NCBI GenBank assembly: GCA_028280965.1
Contig: JANQKT010000087.1
Coordinates: 41,282 to 105,281 of the forward strand
DNA: 64,000 nt
Origin: Phycisphaeraceae bacterium
GTDB taxonomy: Bacteria > Planctomycetota > Phycisphaerae > Phycisphaerales > Phycisphaeraceae
Direction of reading: 5' to 3'
Under the pieces are notes generated by a model, which was given only the letters and a program-made list of their open reading frames with translations, had not been told where the DNA came from and did no database searches. Below, piece by piece: positions 33,182 through 41,213 of this stretch. Numbering within the stretch: position 1 is the first letter of the stretch; every line of letters begins with the position of its first letter. The translations under genes and the position numbers were made by a program.

Positions 33182-34429
33182 TCACAAAGACAGCCCGAAT
33201 GGCTCGACCGCGCGGAGCGCGCTGGCGACGCCGTCTTCGTGGAATCCGTACCGCCAGTACGCGCCGCAGAAGCTGGTGCGGTTCTGGTGGTTGATGTTGT
33301 CGAACAGGTCGTGAGCGGCCTTACGCTCGGGCATGAACACCGGGTGCTCGTAAGGCACGCGGGCGATGACTTGTTCGGGATCGATCGTGCCCTCGTCGTT
33401 GAGCGTTACGCAGAGCGTCCTGGGTGCATCAAGCCCCTGGAGGATGTTCATGTTGTAGGTCAGGACAACGGGGCGATCATCTTCTTCCGGCACGCGGTAG
33501 TTCCACGCCGCCCAGCAGGCCCTGCGCTTGGGCAGCACGCGCTCGTCGGTGTGCAGGATAGCGAGGTTCGGCTGGTAGGGGATCGACGAGAGTGCTTCGT
33601 ATTCGTTGCCGGTCGTGCCGCGCCCGAGGATGCGCAGCGCCTGGTCGCTGTGGCAGCCGAGGATGATGTGATCGAAACGCTGGTTGGCTTCGCGTGGCGT
33701 GTCGAGCTCGATGTGGTCATCAAACCGGCGGGCCGCGGTGACCGGCTCGCTCAGGCGGATGCGGTCGGCGAACGGGCGGGTCAGCGCGGCCATGTAGGTG
33801 CGCGACCCGCCGACGACCGTGCGCCACTGCGGGCGGTCCCAGACGTTGAGCATGCCGTGGTTGCGGAAGAACTCCGCCATGAACCGCATCGGGAACTGTG
33901 CCACCTTCCGGGGGTCGGCGGACCAGATCGACGCGGCGATGGGGACGAGGTATTTGTCGTAAAAGTACTCGCCCAGGCCGTGGTGCCCGACGAACTCGCG
34001 CATCGTGGTCCGGTCGTCACCCGACTCCGCGAAGGCCCTGGCGAGCCTGTTGAACCGCAGGATGTCACGGAGCATGCCGAGGAACCTGGGGCTGGCGAGG
34101 TTGCGCTTCTGAGCGAACAGGCCGGTGATCGACCCGCCGTTGTATTCGAGACCGGTCTGATCACAGGCGACGGAGAAGCTCATGGTCGATGCGCGCGATT
34201 CGACGCCGAGCCGGTCGAGCAGCCTGATGAAGTTCGGGTAAGTCCAGTCGTTGAAGACGATGAAGCCGGTATCGACGGGATAGGATTGGCCACCGATCGT
34301 GACGTCGAGCGTGTTGGTGTGTCCGCCGACGTACGAGGCCTTGTCGAAGACGGTCAGCTCGTGCCGGCCGTGCAGCAGAAACGCCGCGGTCATCGCGCTG
34401 ATGCCGGTGCCGACGATCGCGATGCGCAT
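33182..34429 (-). CDS. FAD-dependent oxidoreductase/desaturase-like protein
   Basis: 415 aa. The Rossmann motif IVGTGISAMTAAFLL and FDKASYVGGHTNTLDV at the start, then GFIVFNDWTYPNFIRLL, belong to the amine-oxidase-like NAD(P)/FAD-binding family found with DUF1365 and cfa. Relatives in the singlet-oxygen regulons of alphaproteobacteria act on methylated fatty acyl chains on the way to furan fatty acids; this is homology-based inference. CFGAYWRYGFHEDGVASALR near the C-terminus is the usual ending. GGAG lies about 10 nt upstream of the ATG. Confidence 0.92.
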   Translation of the reverse strand: MRIAIVGTGISAMTAAFLLHGRHELTVFDKASYVGGHTNTLDVTIGGQSYPVDTGFIVFNDWTYPNFIRLLDRLGVESRASTMSFSVACDQTGLEYNGGSITGLFAQKRNLASPRFLGMLRDILRFNRLARAFAESGDDRTTMREFVGHHGLGEYFYDKYLVPIAASIWSADPRKVAQFPMRFMAEFFRNHGMLNVWDRPQWRTVVGGSRTYMAALTRPFADRIRLSEPVTAARRFDDHIELDTPREANQRFDHIILGCHSDQALRILGRGTTGNEYEALSSIPYQPNLAILHTDERVLPKRRACWAAWNYRVPEEDDRPVVLTYNMNILQGLDAPRTLCVTLNDEGTIDPEQVIARVPYEHPVFMPERKAAHDLFDNINHQNRTSFCGAYWRYGFHEDGVASALRAVEPFGLSL

Positions 34430-34443
34430 GAGTCAGGCTCCGG

Positions 34444-34545
34444 CAGGCAGGGGGACAGGCATCCATGCCTGTCATAGTCGTGTTCGACTTTGTCTCTTCG
34501 CTCGGGCCTTCGGCCCGATTGACAGGCAAGAATGCCTGTCCCCCC
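34444..34545. repeat. Nested inverted repeat GACAGGCAT...ATGCCTGTC
   Basis: Each arm is itself a small palindrome: GACAGGCATCCATGCCTGTC (34454-34473) and GACAGGCAAGAATGCCTGTC (34521-34540). Together with outer CAGGCAGGGG/CCCCCC they form a larger inverted repeat. It lies between the FAD oxidoreductase and desaturase genes. Confidence 0.85.
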
Positions 34546-34552
34546 AATCCTA

Positions 34553-35749
34553 TCATGCGGTCCCGCCGGCTTTGCGTGCGATGCTCTCGCTGGCCTTCTT
34601 GCCGAGTTCATCGAGCTTGTCGGTCGCGTCGTGGGCCTTCTTGCTGAGGACATCGGTCGCATCGTGCGCCTTTTTGCTCAGGGCATCGCTCGCGTCGTGG
34701 GCTTTCTGGCCGAGCGTGCTCGCGATGCTGGACTTCTTTTTCGGCGCCGCGATGTGGTCGGGGCGGGCGTCGGCCGCGGCCTCGGCCATGGAGAGAGCGC
34801 CTTCTTTAACCCGGTTGGCCACAAGCTTCTTCTCGGGCACGCCGCGGAGGTCCCAGATCAGGCCGGTCCAGCTCATCGCCTTGAGGATGTAGTAGGTGAT
34901 GTCGATCTCGTACCAGTAGAAGCCCTGCCTTGTGGAGGACTGGTAGTGGTGGTGGTTGTTGTGCCAGCCCTCGCCGAGGGTGAGCAGGGCGAGCCAGAAG
35001 TTGTTGCGCGAGTCGTCGCCGGTCTTGTAGCGCTGCTTGCCGTACTTGTGGCTCAGCGAGTTGATCGTGTAGGTGCCGTGGTAGGTCAGGACGGTGGAGA
35101 CGAAGAAGCCCCAGACGAAGACCTGCCAGCCGGAGGTGTTCAGGCCGATCGCCTGGAGCAGCACGCCAAGGCCGAAGAGGGCCAGCGCAAAGCCCGCGTA
35201 GACGATCGTGTCGAAGCGGTCGATGAAGCGCAGCTCGGGGTACTTGGCCAGGTCATGCACGGACTTCTGGTTGGTGCCGAAGGCGGCCTCGGTGGTGAAC
35301 CAGAACATGTGCGACCAGAGCATGCCGTGCTGCTTGGGCGAGTGCAGGTCTGGGTGCTCGTCGCTGTGGCGGTGGTGGTGGCGGTGGTGGGCGGCCCACC
35401 ACAGCGGCCCGCGCTGGATCGCGGTCAGGCCCCAGACGGCCATGACGAACTGGAAGGCCCGGCTGGTCTTGAAGGTCTTGTGCGAGAAGTAGCGGTGGTA
35501 GAAGCCGGTGATCGCGAACATGCGGGCGAAGTAGAGCCCGACACAGACCGCCACCGCCGTCCACGAGATGCCGACCAGCAGGACCAGCAGGCAGGCGGCG
35601 TGCATCGCGAAGTAGGGCATGTTCCGCAGCCACTCGACCTTCTTCGGGCCGGGCAGCTCGATCTGCTTGACCGACGCCGCGCCGTCGAAAAACTGACAGA
35701 CGGCCCGGCCGATGGCCCGGAGCGAAGCGCGCAACGAATTCAAAAGCAT
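34553..35749 (-). CDS. Acyl-CoA (delta-9 type) fatty acid desaturase with repetitive tail
   Basis: 398 aa. The three His boxes of membrane diiron desaturases are present: HRYFSH (about 84), HRHHH (about 121) and WHNNHHH (about 258), with four membrane helices around them. It introduces the cis double bond that Cfa-type enzymes then modify. The last 60 residues are unusual: 11-residue units KAHDASDALSK, KAHDATDVLSK and KAHDATDKLDE, an amphipathic helix like those of LEA or apolipoprotein repeats. A TATAAT box lies at 35776-35781, 26 nt upstream of the ATG. Confidence 0.95.
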   Translation of the reverse strand: MLLNSLRASLRAIGRAVCQFFDGAASVKQIELPGPKKVEWLRNMPYFAMHAACLLVLLVGISWTAVAVCVGLYFARMFAITGFYHRYFSHKTFKTSRAFQFVMAVWGLTAIQRGPLWWAAHHRHHHRHSDEHPDLHSPKQHGMLWSHMFWFTTEAAFGTNQKSVHDLAKYPELRFIDRFDTIVYAGFALALFGLGVLLQAIGLNTSGWQVFVWGFFVSTVLTYHGTYTINSLSHKYGKQRYKTGDDSRNNFWLALLTLGEGWHNNHHHYQSSTRQGFYWYEIDITYYILKAMSWTGLIWDLRGVPEKKLVANRVKEGALSMAEAAADARPDHIAAPKKKSSIASTLGQKAHDASDALSKKAHDATDVLSKKAHDATDKLDELGKKASESIARKAGGTA

Positions 35750-35775
35750 GGAGCGATTCCTTGGGGAGGAAACGC

Positions 35776-35781
35776 ATTATA
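35776..35781 (-). promoter_or_regulatory. -10 box TATAAT of the desaturase gene
   Basis: Consensus hexamer on the minus strand, 26 nt before the ATG, with AAGGAA in the leader. A clear -35 box is not visible. Confidence 0.55.
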
Positions 35782-35887
35782 GCTCGGCAGAATCCCGGCG
35801 TTTCGCATAGTAATCCGCGCGCACGGCGTTCAGCCCGGCTCGGGAGGGCGGATCAAAATCTGATCGCGCGGTTGATCCCCCGTGGCG

Positions 35888-36787
35888 CTACGCGACGCCG
35901 TTGTTGTGGTTGTTCTTCGCGAGGTGCGCCGCCAGGAGCCCGCGTGAGAAAATCGTGAGCTCGTTCATGGAGTTCGCGGCGTAGAGGTTGGGGTGCGGGG
36001 GGCGGGGCATCTGGTCGGCGGCGTGCCGGCCGCCGACCATCAGCGGGGCGGGCAGGTGCGCCAGCCGCTGGGCGAGCGTGGAGAGCGGGGCGGTGCGCGA
36101 GGCCGATGGCTCGGCGGTCATCGAGCACCAGACCAGCGACGCGCCCTCGCGCTCGGCGACGGCGACGAACTGGTCCCACGGCGTGTTCGCCCCCAGGTTC
36201 AGCTCCCGCCAGCCCTGCTCGGCCAGCACCAGCGAGATGCACAGCGACGGGATCAGGTGGATATCGCCCGGCGGGGCCCCGCCGACCGCCAGCGGCCGGT
36301 CCTCAGGCGGGTAGGGGACCAGCGTGTGCAGGTAGCCCAGCGTGCGGATGCAGATGTCCGTCGCCCGGTGCTCGATCCCCACGCCGTCGGGGTTGTTGTG
36401 CCACAGCTCGCCGATGCGGGCCATCGCGGTGCGCAGCGGCCCGTCGATGAGCTCCGCCAGGCCGTGGCCGGCCAGGTACAGCCCGGTCACCGCGGCGATG
36501 AACTGCTTGTCCTTGCCGCGGGTTAGCAGGTCGTGGAACTGCTCGCCCAGCTGGCCCGTATCCGACCGGCCGGTGATGTCGTCTGACGCGGTCAGCCCGA
36601 GCACCGATGGGTCGCTGACGGTGTAGCCCCGCTGGCGGACAAACCGGACCGCCTCGGGCAGCTCGATCCGCCGGTGGCCCCCGGCCGTACGCGACACCGA
36701 GATCTGCCCGTCATCGATCCACCGTTTCAGCGACGACTCGCTGACTCCGATCGCCTGGCCGAGTTGTTTGGGGGAGAGATACTTCAA
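35888..36787 (-). CDS. CarH/LitR-type B12-dependent photoreceptor regulator
   Basis: 299 aa from a TTG at 36787; the frame extends upstream but a TATAAT box lies there. Residues 2-65 form a MerR winged helix (KYLSPKQLGQAIGVSESSLK). The cobalamin part has the W-x9-EH motif: Trp129, Glu139 and His140. His130 follows Trp129, and His177 in GDIHLIP is in the position of the axial cobalt ligand. These agree with CarH of Thermus (W131, H132, E141, H142, H177). The usual DxHxxG is DIHLIP here, Gly replaced by Pro. In the dark, AdoCbl-bound tetramers repress; light breaks them. Neighbouring lipid genes are the likely targets. Confidence 0.9.
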   Translation of the reverse strand: MKYLSPKQLGQAIGVSESSLKRWIDDGQISVSRTAGGHRRIELPEAVRFVRQRGYTVSDPSVLGLTASDDITGRSDTGQLGEQFHDLLTRGKDKQFIAAVTGLYLAGHGLAELIDGPLRTAMARIGELWHNNPDGVGIEHRATDICIRTLGYLHTLVPYPPEDRPLAVGGAPPGDIHLIPSLCISLVLAEQGWRELNLGANTPWDQFVAVAEREGASLVWCSMTAEPSASRTAPLSTLAQRLAHLPAPLMVGGRHAADQMPRPPHPNLYAANSMNELTIFSRGLLAAHLAKNNHNNGVA

Positions 36788-36811
36788 GGGCTCAGTCCAT
36801 GGACCCCGCCT

Positions 36812-36840
36812 ATTATATCGGCCAGATCGTTCATATGAAA
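36812..36840 (-). promoter_or_regulatory. Promoter of the CarH-like gene
   Basis: TATAAT at 36812-36817 and TTTCAT at 36835-36840, 17-nt spacer, minus strand. Transcription would start near 36805, leaving the TTG at 36787 as the first good in-frame start. Confidence 0.55.
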
Positions 36841-36860
36841 GTAAGGATAGGTCCGAATCA

Positions 36861-36884
36861 GGGCCGTATACAACATTATGGCCC
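36861..36884. promoter_or_regulatory. Possible CarH operator (inverted repeat)
   Basis: GGGCC-N-TA and TA-N-GGCCC are inverted around an 8-nt centre, with GTATAC in the left half. It lies between the divergent carH-like and SRPBCC genes, just upstream of the carH-like -35 box. Operator function is inference. Confidence 0.4.
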
Positions 36885-36961
36885 ATAAAAACGTTTAAAG
36901 TGTCTCCGGCCAGGGGCCTATCGGATGCTCCGATGGCCACGCACCGCCTGTGAACCCCACT

Positions 36962-37465
36962 ATGCCACCCATTAACCCACCTACTGTCGAGCGCCAGAGC
37001 AAGCTCTGGCGGCTAACCATGAGCCAGTGGCTCGCCCGGCCGCCGGCCGAGCTGTTTACGTTCTTTGGCGACGCGCAGAATCTCGGCGAGATCACCCCCG
37101 ACACACTGCACTTCAAGATCCTCACCCCCACGCCGATCGAGATGCGGCCGGGCGCTTTGATCGACTACAGGCTCAGGGTCCGCGGCGTGCCGATCCGCTG
37201 GACGACGGAGATCACCGCGTGGGACCCACCGCACTCGTTCCGCGACACCCAGCTCCGCGGCCCGTACAGGCGGTGGGTCCACACCCACACCTTCACCGAA
37301 GAGGACGGCGGGACCCGCTGCGACGACGTCGTCGAGTACGCCCCGCCCGGCGGGCCGCTCGCGCCCTTGATCAACCGGCTCGTGGTGCAACGCGATGTCG
37401 AGCGGATCTTCGCCTACCGGGCGGAGGTGCTGGCACAACGGTTCGGGTCCGAGCACGAAGCGTAA
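36962..37465 (+). CDS. SRPBCC (START-like) ligand-binding protein
   Basis: 167 aa from the ATG at 36962; a GTG four codons earlier is possible. WLARPPAELFTFFGDAQNLGEITP and FKILTPTPIEMRPGALIDYR, then WVHTHTFTEEDGGTRCDDVVEY, are typical of the SRPBCC/cyclase-like family often found with LitR or CarH regulators. The helix-grip fold holds hydrophobic ligands. No signal peptide. It is divergent from the carH-like gene and followed by a small membrane protein gene in the same direction, so both may be light-induced. Confidence 0.9.
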   Translation: MPPINPPTVERQSKLWRLTMSQWLARPPAELFTFFGDAQNLGEITPDTLHFKILTPTPIEMRPGALIDYRLRVRGVPIRWTTEITAWDPPHSFRDTQLRGPYRRWVHTHTFTEEDGGTRCDDVVEYAPPGGPLAPLINRLVVQRDVERIFAYRAEVLAQRFGSEHEA

Positions 37466-37563
37466 GCGCGTATGCGCGAATTCTTGCGACACGTGGCACG
37501 CGCTAACCATTCGTGCACAGACAAACCATCATCCGGCAGCAGCCGTCGTCAAGAGCGCGAAAC

Positions 37564-37983
37564 ATGACCCTCCTGTTCATCCACGCCGCCGCGACGTTCT
37601 ACATGACGGGGCTGATCTGGTTCGTGCAGCTGGTGCATTACCCGTTGATGGCCGGGGTCGGCGCCGAGCATTACGCCGAATACCAACACCAGCACGAGCG
37701 ACGGACCGGCTGGGCGGTCGGCCCGGCGATGCTGATCGAACTTATCACCGCGGCGTGGCTGGTGCTCGACACGCCCGCAGGCGTTGCACCCTGGCTGGCC
37801 TGGCTCGGGCTGGGGCTGGTCGCCCTGCTCTGGCTGAGCACTGCGGTGCTGCAGATACCCTGCCACAAACAACTCGGTAACGGCTTCGATCCATCGTCAC
37901 ACCGCCGACTGGTCGCAACCAACTGGCTGCGCACCGCGTTATGGTCGGGGCGTGGCGTGATCGCGTTTGTCATGCTGGGATAG
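37564..37983 (+). CDS. Small four-helix membrane protein
   Basis: 139 aa. Four hydrophobic segments (about 3-22, 48-66, 75-98 and 118-138) with FYMTGLIWFVQLVHYPLMAGVG at the N-terminus (segment broken here for description only) and YQHQHERRTGWAVGPAMLIE, LRTALWSGRG. Such proteins accompany DUF1365/cfa light-induced clusters in other bacteria. His and Tyr on the first helices could contact a cofactor, but none is proven. It lies 98 bp after the SRPBCC gene. Confidence 0.8.
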   Translation: MTLLFIHAAATFYMTGLIWFVQLVHYPLMAGVGAEHYAEYQHQHERRTGWAVGPAMLIELITAAWLVLDTPAGVAPWLAWLGLGLVALLWLSTAVLQIPCHKQLGNGFDPSSHRRLVATNWLRTALWSGRGVIAFVMLG

Positions 37984-38045
37984 CAGCTCTTGTACCAGCG
38001 GCGCCGCCCTTCACGAACAAACGACTAGATCACCTAAGCGACGGC

Positions 38046-39455
38046 TCACATCCCCAGCTCGACGTACAGGTCGTACAGGTGGTCGAACGTGTCGTGCAGT
38101 TTCGGGTCGATGATGAAGCGGACGACCAGCTTGCCCAGGTCGTCCGACGCTTCGAGCGGCACCAGGGTCCCGCCGCCCCAGTTGGTGATCTTCTTGAGCG
38201 TATCGACCATCTGGGGCGCCCGGCCGACCATCAGCCCGTGCATCGTGAGCCCGTCGCTGCGCATCTCTTTGACCATGCCCTTGATCGTGCCCATGTTTTC
38301 TTCGTGGGCCGGCGCGTCGGTGATCAGCACGGCCTGCTTGACCGCCTTGCTCGACCAGTTGAGCTGGCGCATCGCGCTCAGCCCCTCGTAGACCGCCTCG
38401 GGGAAGTCGCCCCCGCCGCTGGCTTCTACCTCGAAGAGGAAGCTGCGGACCTTGCCGATGTTGTCGGTGAGTTTGACCGCTTCGAGCATCGGCCGGTCGC
38501 CCTGGTCGCGGTAGATGATGACGCCCATCTTCATCGACTGCGCCAGGTCGTTGAGCGTCAGCATCAGCCGGTTGGTCTGGCCCTGCGCCCGGTGGATGAC
38601 ATGGCCCATCGAGCCGGTGCCGTCGATCACGACCGCGGTCTCCAGGTCCTGCTGGTGCAGGTTGTCCAGGTAGTTCACGGCCTCGGGGAACGCTTTGGCG
38701 TCCATCATGGCGATCGGCGCGAGCGGCTGTTCGCGGACCTGGCCGGTCTGCGGCTCAAACTCGGGGAAGCTCAGGTTCTTGCCGTTTGTCTTGATGTACT
38801 GACGCCAGGCCTCGACCGTCGCCGGCTGGCGGTCCAACCCCAAGAGCGCCCCCAGCCGGTCGCCGATCGTGACCAGCACGGCGTTGTCGATGTTCGTCAG
38901 CACCTGGCCCAGCCGCTTCTTCGCCCGGGAACGCAGCTTGTCATCGCCCGAGCGGACCGCGATCTCGATGCCCAGGATCGCGCGCTCGGGCACCTTCGAG
39001 CGCATCTCCTTCTCCGCGATCTTGCGGACCTGCTCGACGTCCACCGCGACCTCGACCCGCTGGGCCATGCGGATCACGCGCGGCTCGCTCTCGGCGTCGA
39101 ACTTGCCCTCGGGGATCGTCAGGCCCCGGCGGACCGCGGCGCGGATCGCGAAGCAGCGCACCTGCCAGGCCTCGTCCTCGAGCGCCTTGAGGACCGCCTG
39201 GTCCGCCTCGTCGCCGGTGAACCGCTCGAGCCTGAACAGCCCGAACACCCGGTAGTGCCACGCCTCTTCGGTCAGGATGTAGTTGAGCAGGCGCAGCTCG
39301 TTGTCGCTCTGCTCGGTGTAGGGGATCTCTCCGGGCTGCTGCGCGGGTTCGGCCGATGTGTCTGGGGCGGTGTCGGGCTGACACCGTGCTTCAAGCCCGC
39401 AGAAAACGATGCAAAGCGCAGCGACGGCTGGGATCAGTGGGAACACGCGTTTCAT
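38046..39455 (-). CDS. Exported von Willebrand factor A domain protein
   Basis: 469 aa from the ATG at 39455. Signal peptide (VFPLIPAVAALCIVFCGLEA). The N-terminal half is helical and may contain HEAT-like repeats (DEAWQVRCFAIRAAVRRGL). A VWA domain follows from about residue 270, with the metal-site motif VIDGTGSMG (DxTGS form of MIDAS), SGGGDFPEAVYEGLSAM and LITDAPAHEE. It should bind a protein partner outside the membrane in a metal-dependent way. It stands alone between the CarH cluster and the repeat lipoprotein. Confidence 0.9.
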   Translation of the reverse strand: MKRVFPLIPAVAALCIVFCGLEARCQPDTAPDTSAEPAQQPGEIPYTEQSDNELRLLNYILTEEAWHYRVFGLFRLERFTGDEADQAVLKALEDEAWQVRCFAIRAAVRRGLTIPEGKFDAESEPRVIRMAQRVEVAVDVEQVRKIAEKEMRSKVPERAILGIEIAVRSGDDKLRSRAKKRLGQVLTNIDNAVLVTIGDRLGALLGLDRQPATVEAWRQYIKTNGKNLSFPEFEPQTGQVREQPLAPIAMMDAKAFPEAVNYLDNLHQQDLETAVVIDGTGSMGHVIHRAQGQTNRLMLTLNDLAQSMKMGVIIYRDQGDRPMLEAVKLTDNIGKVRSFLFEVEASGGGDFPEAVYEGLSAMRQLNWSSKAVKQAVLITDAPAHEENMGTIKGMVKEMRSDGLTMHGLMVGRAPQMVDTLKKITNWGGGTLVPLEASDDLGKLVVRFIIDPKLHDTFDHLYDLYVELGM

Positions 39456-39589
39456 CGATAAGCCCCATGGACGTAGATGCGGATCAACACGCATAAAACA
39501 GGTAGCATCAGCTTAGCCCAAAGGCTGCCGTGAATCTATAACCAACCCGAGAATCCCCGCCATACAAGAGGCGTGCCCCGCCGATCGCT

Positions 39590-39958
39590 TTATGGCTTCG
39601 GCATCTTCGTGTGGGCTTCTAAACGCCAACGGAATTGATTCGAGTCCTCATATTCACCTCGGGGAAGAATCGTCGTGGTGGACTTCGTTTGGGCCTCCAA
39701 TCGCCAACGAAACTGATTGGAGTCTTCGTACTCCCCGCGAGGCAGAACGCTTACAGAGGATTGGGCTTGGGCCTCCAGTCGCCAACGGAAATGGTTTGAG
39801 TCCTCGTTCTTTCCGCGCGGCAAGATCGAAGATTGGAGCCGCACCAAGTTCGCGTATGCACACGCCTCGGTGAGCCCGCCATCGGGCGTCGTCGTCTTAC
39901 ATCCCGAAACAATCGCTATACAGCAGATGATCGCGATCCCTGGAAAGCAACGCATCAT
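39590..39958 (-). CDS. Small lipoprotein with three 26-residue repeats
   Basis: 122 aa. Signal peptide with lipobox IVSGC (Cys20), then three tandem 26-residue units built on LPRG-(E/K)-x-EDSN-x-FRWRLEA. The last two are nearly identical. They are spaced 78 nt apart in DNA, so recent unit duplication is likely. Each unit has the same mix of basic and acidic residues and one Trp. I recognise no family. It would sit on the outer side of a membrane, perhaps binding a periodic ligand. Confidence 0.75.
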   Translation of the reverse strand: MMRCFPGIAIICCIAIVSGCKTTTPDGGLTEACAYANLVRLQSSILPRGKNEDSNHFRWRLEAQAQSSVSVLPRGEYEDSNQFRWRLEAQTKSTTTILPRGEYEDSNQFRWRLEAHTKMPKP

Positions 39959-40005
39959 GTTTTCCTTGTATGAAAACGACAGCTGATCCGCAATGACCTA
40001 AGCCG

Positions 40006-41094
40006 TTAATCTTCGAACCCGTGCGTGCTCACCCAATGCCCCGGTTCGCCGGGCACCTCTTTGAGCGGCGGGCGGTCGAGCAGGCTCGAACGCGTCACGA
40101 ACTCGACGCCCTCCATCTCCTCCGCGGCCATCTCGGCCTTCTCCTCCGCGGTGGCCTCGATCGAGTGTGATCGGCCGGCCTCTTCGTCCTTGAAGTAGCT
40201 GATCGGGCTGGGGACATCGCCCAGCAGCATGATCCGCTGCTTCTCGCGGTTGGGGTCCGGGCTCGGGGCGGCGGACAAGAGCGCCTTCGTGTACGGGTGC
40301 AGCGGGTTGTTGTACAGCGTGTCGCGGTCGGCGAGCTCGACGATCTTGCCCAGGTACATCACCGCGATGCGGTCGCAGAAGTGCTCGACGACCGCGAGGT
40401 TGTGCGCGATGAAGAGGTAGCTGAGGTTGAACTCGTCCTTCAAATCCTGCATCAGGTTGAGCACCTGCGACTGGACCGAGACGTCGAGCGCCGAGACCGG
40501 CTCGTCGCAGACGATGAACCGCGGCTCGAGCGCGAGCGCGCGGGCGATGCCGATGCGCTGCTTCTGCCCGCCGGAGAACTCGTGTGGGTAGCGGAACATG
40601 TGTTCGGGCTGCAGGCCGACCTTCTTGAGGAGGTCCTGCACGCGAGCCTCGAGCTCGGCGCCGGCGCAGATCCTGTGGACCTTCAGCGGCTCGCCGATGA
40701 TGCGCCCGACGGTCATGCGCGGGTTCAGCGACCCGCCGGGGTCCTGGAAGATGATCTGCATCTCCCGGCGGAGCTGCTTCATGCGGGTGCCGGGCGCGCT
40801 CAGCACGTCCTCGCCGTCGAACACGACGCTGCCGGCCGTCGCGTCGATCAGCCGGAGGATCGACCGGCCGACGGTCGACTTGCCGCAGCCCGACTCGCCG
40901 ACCAGCCCGAGCGTCTCGCCCCGGCCGACGGTGAAGGACACATCATCGACGGCCTTGACGTTGCCGACCTGCGAGCGGAGCAGCCCGCGCTTGACCGGGA
41001 AGTAGGTTTTGAGGCCGTTGACCTCGAGCAGCGGGCGCTTGCTCGTCGCGGCGGCGGTCGGTGCGGGCTGGGTCGCGGGGGCGGCGGTGGTCAT
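40006..41094 (-). CDS. Oligopeptide/dipeptide ABC transporter ATPase (OppF-like)
   Basis: 362 aa. Walker [11 protein letters not shown]-loop [15 protein letters not shown], signature [17 protein letters not shown] and Walker [13 protein letters not shown], followed by the OppF C-terminal domain ([22 protein letters not shown]). TATCAT lies 6 nt before the ATG. It normally pairs with OppD and permeases OppB/C, none of which is here, so its partners are encoded elsewhere. It is separated from the upstream htrA-like gene by a family A' repeat. Confidence 0.94.
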   Translation of the reverse strand: MTTAAPATQPAPTAAATSKRPLLEVNGLKTYFPVKRGLLRSQVGNVKAVDDVSFTVGRGETLGLVGESGCGKSTVGRSILRLIDATAGSVVFDGEDVLSAPGTRMKQLRREMQIIFQDPGGSLNPRMTVGRIIGEPLKVHRICAGAELEARVQDLLKKVGLQPEHMFRYPHEFSGGQKQRIGIARALALEPRFIVCDEPVSALDVSVQSQVLNLMQDLKDEFNLSYLFIAHNLAVVEHFCDRIAVMYLGKIVELADRDTLYNNPLHPYTKALLSAAPSPDPNREKQRIMLLGDVPSPISYFKDEEAGRSHSIEATAEEKAEMAAEEMEGVEFVTRSSLLDRPPLKEVPGEPGHWVSTHGFED

Positions 41095-41100
41095 GCAGTC

Positions 41101-41106
41101 ATGATA
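41101..41106 (-). promoter_or_regulatory. -10-like TATCAT, 6 nt before oppF
   Basis: TATCAT, GACTGC, ATG (41094). The family A' repeat starts 7 bp behind it, which leaves the -35 region inside the repeat arm. Confidence 0.5.
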
Positions 41107-41112
41107 CCCGAG

Positions 41113-41198
41113 GGAACAGCCGCGACGCCACGCGTCGCAGGTATCTTGTGACAAACCGATCACAATGATCCGGCGACGCGTGGCGTTGCGGCTGTTCC
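41113..41198. repeat. Inverted repeat, family A'
   Basis: Arms 41113-41138 and 41173-41198 (26 bp, one mismatch). Copy of the 4157-4236 element. Confidence 0.92.
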
Positions 41199-41213
41199 AA
41201 TACGCGGATCGAC

